Assembly: GCA_026417195.1 (NCBI GenBank)
Contig: JAOADS010000084.1
Coordinates: 1-8,694 of the forward strand
Reading direction: 5' to 3'
Origin: Ignavibacteria bacterium
Lineage (GTDB): Bacteria; Bacteroidota; Ignavibacteria; Tepidaquicellales; OLB5
Length of the DNA stretch: 8,694 nt
Position 1 is the stretch's first letter; every line of letters starts with the position of its first letter. Position numbers and translations under genes: made by a program. Of this stretch, positions 6,801 through 8,694 are shown in pieces. The notes under the pieces were generated by a model. The model saw nothing but the letters and a program-made list of their open reading frames with translations, had not been told where the DNA came from and searched no databases.

Positions 6801-7712
6801 ATGAAAGCATTTAAATATTCACTCGCTGTTTCTTTGATCCTTCTATCATTATTAATCATAAATTCCTGTGATGATCAGGAGAAATTCACAGATTCAAAAC
6901 CTACATATGAAATTGAAACCAGAAGTCCGGTCAATGAATATAAATCTGAGGAAAATCAAACAGCACCAGTGAAAAATATCAGTTTAGACCCTCCTGCAAC
7001 CGATAATTTCAACACACAGGATATGCGAATGATAATCAAAACAGGTGAGATGAATATTGAAACAGAGAGGTTTGACGAAACTGAAAACAAAATTAAGGAA
7101 ACAGTAAAGAAATTTAATGCTTATATAACAAATTCCTCTTCCCTCATAAATCCTGCCGGTAAAAAACATGGGTCTATTACAATCAGGGTAGCTTCCTCTG
7201 ACTTTGATAATTTAATATCATCATTAAAAACCATTGATAAAATCTCAAGTCTTAACGTGAGCGGAAGAGACGTTACAGAAGAATATCTCGATCTTGAAGC
7301 AAGGCTTAAAACACAAAAGGAACTTGAAGCCCGCCTGATCAGACTGTTACAGGAGAAAACTGCTAACCTTACTTCTGTTGTGGAAGTGGAAACAAAGCTT
7401 GCAAGCGTGAGAGAAAACATAGAAAAGACAGAAGGCAGAATCAGATATCTCAGAAATCAAACTGCTTATTCAACATTAAAAGTCTCATACTATGAACCTT
7501 CAGTATTGAACACATCTACCGGAGGAGGGTTTTTTTACGAAATAGGTGAGAGCATTTCACGTGGACTTACAGGCTTGACAAAGGTTATAAGTGGTATGAT
7601 CACTTTTACAATAGCAGCTTCTCCCATACTGACTTTTCTAGGAATCGCTCTATACCTTGGCCTTAAGTATATAAGGAGAAGAAAAACTTTAAAACCTCAG
7701 ACCGGAAGTTAA
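6801..7712 (+). CDS. DUF4349 domain-containing lipoprotein with C-terminal membrane anchor
   Basis: A 303-residue protein from ATG 6801. The N-terminus is a lipoprotein signal: hydrophobic residues 8-20, then INSC with the lipidated cysteine at 23 followed by DDQEK. After a low-complexity linker (24-70), residues 74-230 match the DUF4349 pattern as I know it: MIIKTGEMNIET near the start, ITIRVASSDFDNLISSLK in the middle, then VSGRDVTEEYLDLEARLKT leading into a coiled coil (about 158-220) and closing with YSTLKVSYYEPS. A transmembrane helix at about 264-289 ends in IRRRK, placing the tail in the cytoplasm. The protein would thus be held in the inner membrane at both ends with the domain outside. 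The function of DUF4349 is not established. No Shine-Dalgarno is visible. It converges on the RND gene with 42 bases between stops. Confidence 0.85.
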   Translation: MKAFKYSLAVSLILLSLLIINSCDDQEKFTDSKPTYEIETRSPVNEYKSEENQTAPVKNISLDPPATDNFNTQDMRMIIKTGEMNIETERFDETENKIKETVKKFNAYITNSSSLINPAGKKHGSITIRVASSDFDNLISSLKTIDKISSLNVSGRDVTEEYLDLEARLKTQKELEARLIRLLQEKTANLTSVVEVETKLASVRENIEKTEGRIRYLRNQTAYSTLKVSYYEPSVLNTSTGGGFFYEIGESISRGLTGLTKVISGMITFTIAASPILTFLGIALYLGLKYIRRRKTLKPQTGS

Positions 7713-7754
7713 TTTTAAATTTAAAAAAAGTTAAAAACTCTATATCCTCGGAAT

Positions 7755-8667
7755 TCAGCTGCTAATGGTATGAGCACTCTTAATCTCCCTTTTCAGGGGA
7801 AAAGATAATTTTATTTTATCAAACACTAAAAACATAACAGGCACAACAACAAGAGTCAGAAAAGTTGAGGTGGCAAGACCAAATATTATAGCAACACCCA
7901 TAGGTCTCCAGAATGCAGTGTTCTGTCCCCCTATGATCCAGCTGAATGTTCTCCAGTCAAAATCAATTCCAGTAGTAAGTGGAACCAGTCCGGCTATGGT
8001 TGTAGCAGCAGTAAGAACAACAGGTCTTAGCCTGATGATACCTGACTGAACAACTGATTCTTCTTTTGAAAGTCCCCTTTTCTCAAGCTCTTTCTGGAAG
8101 TCAAGCAGAACTATTGCATTTCTCACGACAATTCCGCCAAGAGATATCACGCCAATACCGGTCATTACAATACCGAAAGGAGTCCCTGTAATAAGTAATC
8201 CAAGAAGAACACCTATGAGTGATAACACAACAGAAAACATAATTACAAGAGGTGTCTTTACTGAATTAAATTCAAGCACTATGAAAAAGAAAATCAAAAG
8301 CAAAGAGAGAATGAAAGCATTGCCAAGAAATGCCTGTGATTCCTGACGATCCTGCTGTTCTCCGGTATATGAAATCAGATAGCCGTCGGGAAGTCTGAAA
8401 TCCTTGAGTTTCATTTTCACATCTTTGAGGACTTCATCACCCAGTCTGCCTTCAGCATTTGCTGATATTGTTACAACTCTTTTCAGATCAACACGGTTAA
8501 TTGCAGTAATACCTCCTGAGAATTCGATTTTCGCAACCGAAGAAAGCGGAACAGGTATTCCGTCTTTATCATATATAAATAAATTTTCCAGTTTCTGAAT
8601 ATCGTTTCTCTGAAGACTGTCAAGTCTGACAGTTATGTCATATTCATCTTCGCCAATACGGTACTTG
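7755..8667 (-). CDS. RND efflux permease, C-terminal fragment cut by contig end
   Basis: About 303 genuine residues, from KYRIGEDEYDI to HTISS and stop TGA at 7757-7755. It is the C-terminal part of an AcrB/HAE1-type resistance-nodulation-division transporter, an inner-membrane proton-driven pump subunit that works with a periplasmic adaptor and an outer-membrane channel. The order is as expected: the end of the second porter domain (VPLSSVAKIEF, LPDGYLISYTGEQQ), then five membrane helices matching TM8-TM12. Between them are the family signatures VVRNAIVLLDF, RLRPVVLTAATTIAGLVPL and FWRPMGVAIIFGLATSTF. Family members have about 1000-1100 residues, so roughly the N-terminal 70 % is missing, including the TM4 proton-relay aspartates. 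The substrate cannot be told from this part. The frame runs on to an ATG at 8684, but that start lies in adapter sequence. Confidence 0.93.
7789..7817 (+). terminator. Weak candidate terminator for the DUF4349 gene
   Basis: CTTTTC (7789-7794), loop AGGG, GAAAAG (7799-7804), followed by ATAATTTTATTTT on the plus strand. It lies inside the 3' end of the opposing RND coding region. The stem has only six A/T-rich pairs, so this is a guess. It is listed because no better terminator is visible in the 42-base gap between the convergent stops. Confidence 0.25.
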
Positions 8668-8694
8668 CTGTCTCTTATACACATCTCCGAGCCC
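8668..8694. other. Nextera (Tn5) sequencing adapter left on contig end
   Basis: CTGTCTCTTATACACATCT (8668-8686) is the 19-base Tn5 mosaic end used in Nextera libraries. It is followed directly by CCGAGCCC (8687-8694), the start of the read-2 adapter tail. Genomic sequence therefore ends at 8667. Translated on the minus strand the adapter yields MCIRDS, fused in frame to the real RND fragment. Confidence 0.97.

Noticed and set aside
7713..7726. 14-base palindrome TTTTAAATTTAAAA after the DUF4349 stop, as an operator or terminator
   Set aside because: It is made only of A and T and would form a very weak hairpin. Such palindromes are expected by chance in AT-rich spacers.
8668..8686. Tn5 mosaic end as a trace of a natural transposon
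   Set aside because: It sits exactly at the contig end and continues into the synthetic read-2 adapter tail. No transposase or second end is present.

Overview
The window looks like a contig end from a member of the Bacteroidota/Chlorobi group, most likely an Ignavibacteria-type lineage. The main evidence is the carboxy-terminal secretion tag NYPNPFNPSTKI, present in two complete proteins; a third, truncated protein ends in a matching tail. This tag form of the type IX secretion system (T9SS) is very common in Ignavibacteria and relatives. The AT-rich leaders, and the lack of a well-placed Shine-Dalgarno before most genes, also fit. No secretion machinery gene, RNA gene, CRISPR array or insertion sequence is visible.

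Left part (1-3914, plus strand): the tail of a T9SS cargo gene, then two complete, tightly spaced T9SS cargo genes (starts at 120 and 1340). Both encode Asp-box beta-propellers. The first has 7 blade units and the second has 14, which I read as one and two seven-bladed propellers. Their last 246 bases are about 92 % identical without gaps, far closer than their propellers. A small cytoplasmic protein of unknown function (3427-3846) follows behind the only well-placed, strong Shine-Dalgarno in the window. A hairpin terminator with T-rich flanks on both sides closes the run and also serves the convergent gene.

Middle (3906-6683, minus strand): a 925-residue exported protein with a helical N-terminal domain, a run of twelve GxDxY repeats at a nearly constant 27-residue period, and a HEAT-repeat C-terminal domain. 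It carries no T9SS tag. This is the least conventional gene here and the best candidate for an undescribed protein architecture.

Right part (6801-8694): a divergently transcribed DUF4349 lipoprotein with a C-terminal membrane anchor, then the convergent 3' third of an RND efflux permease. The last 27 bases (8668-8694) are Nextera/Tn5 sequencing adapter, not genome. The permease is cut there, and any protein start read from this end (MCIRDS...) is an artefact.

Functionally the window is about the cell envelope: secreted propellers, an exported solenoid protein, an envelope lipoprotein and an efflux pump. I see no single pathway joining them. Only the left plus-strand run looks like one transcription unit.
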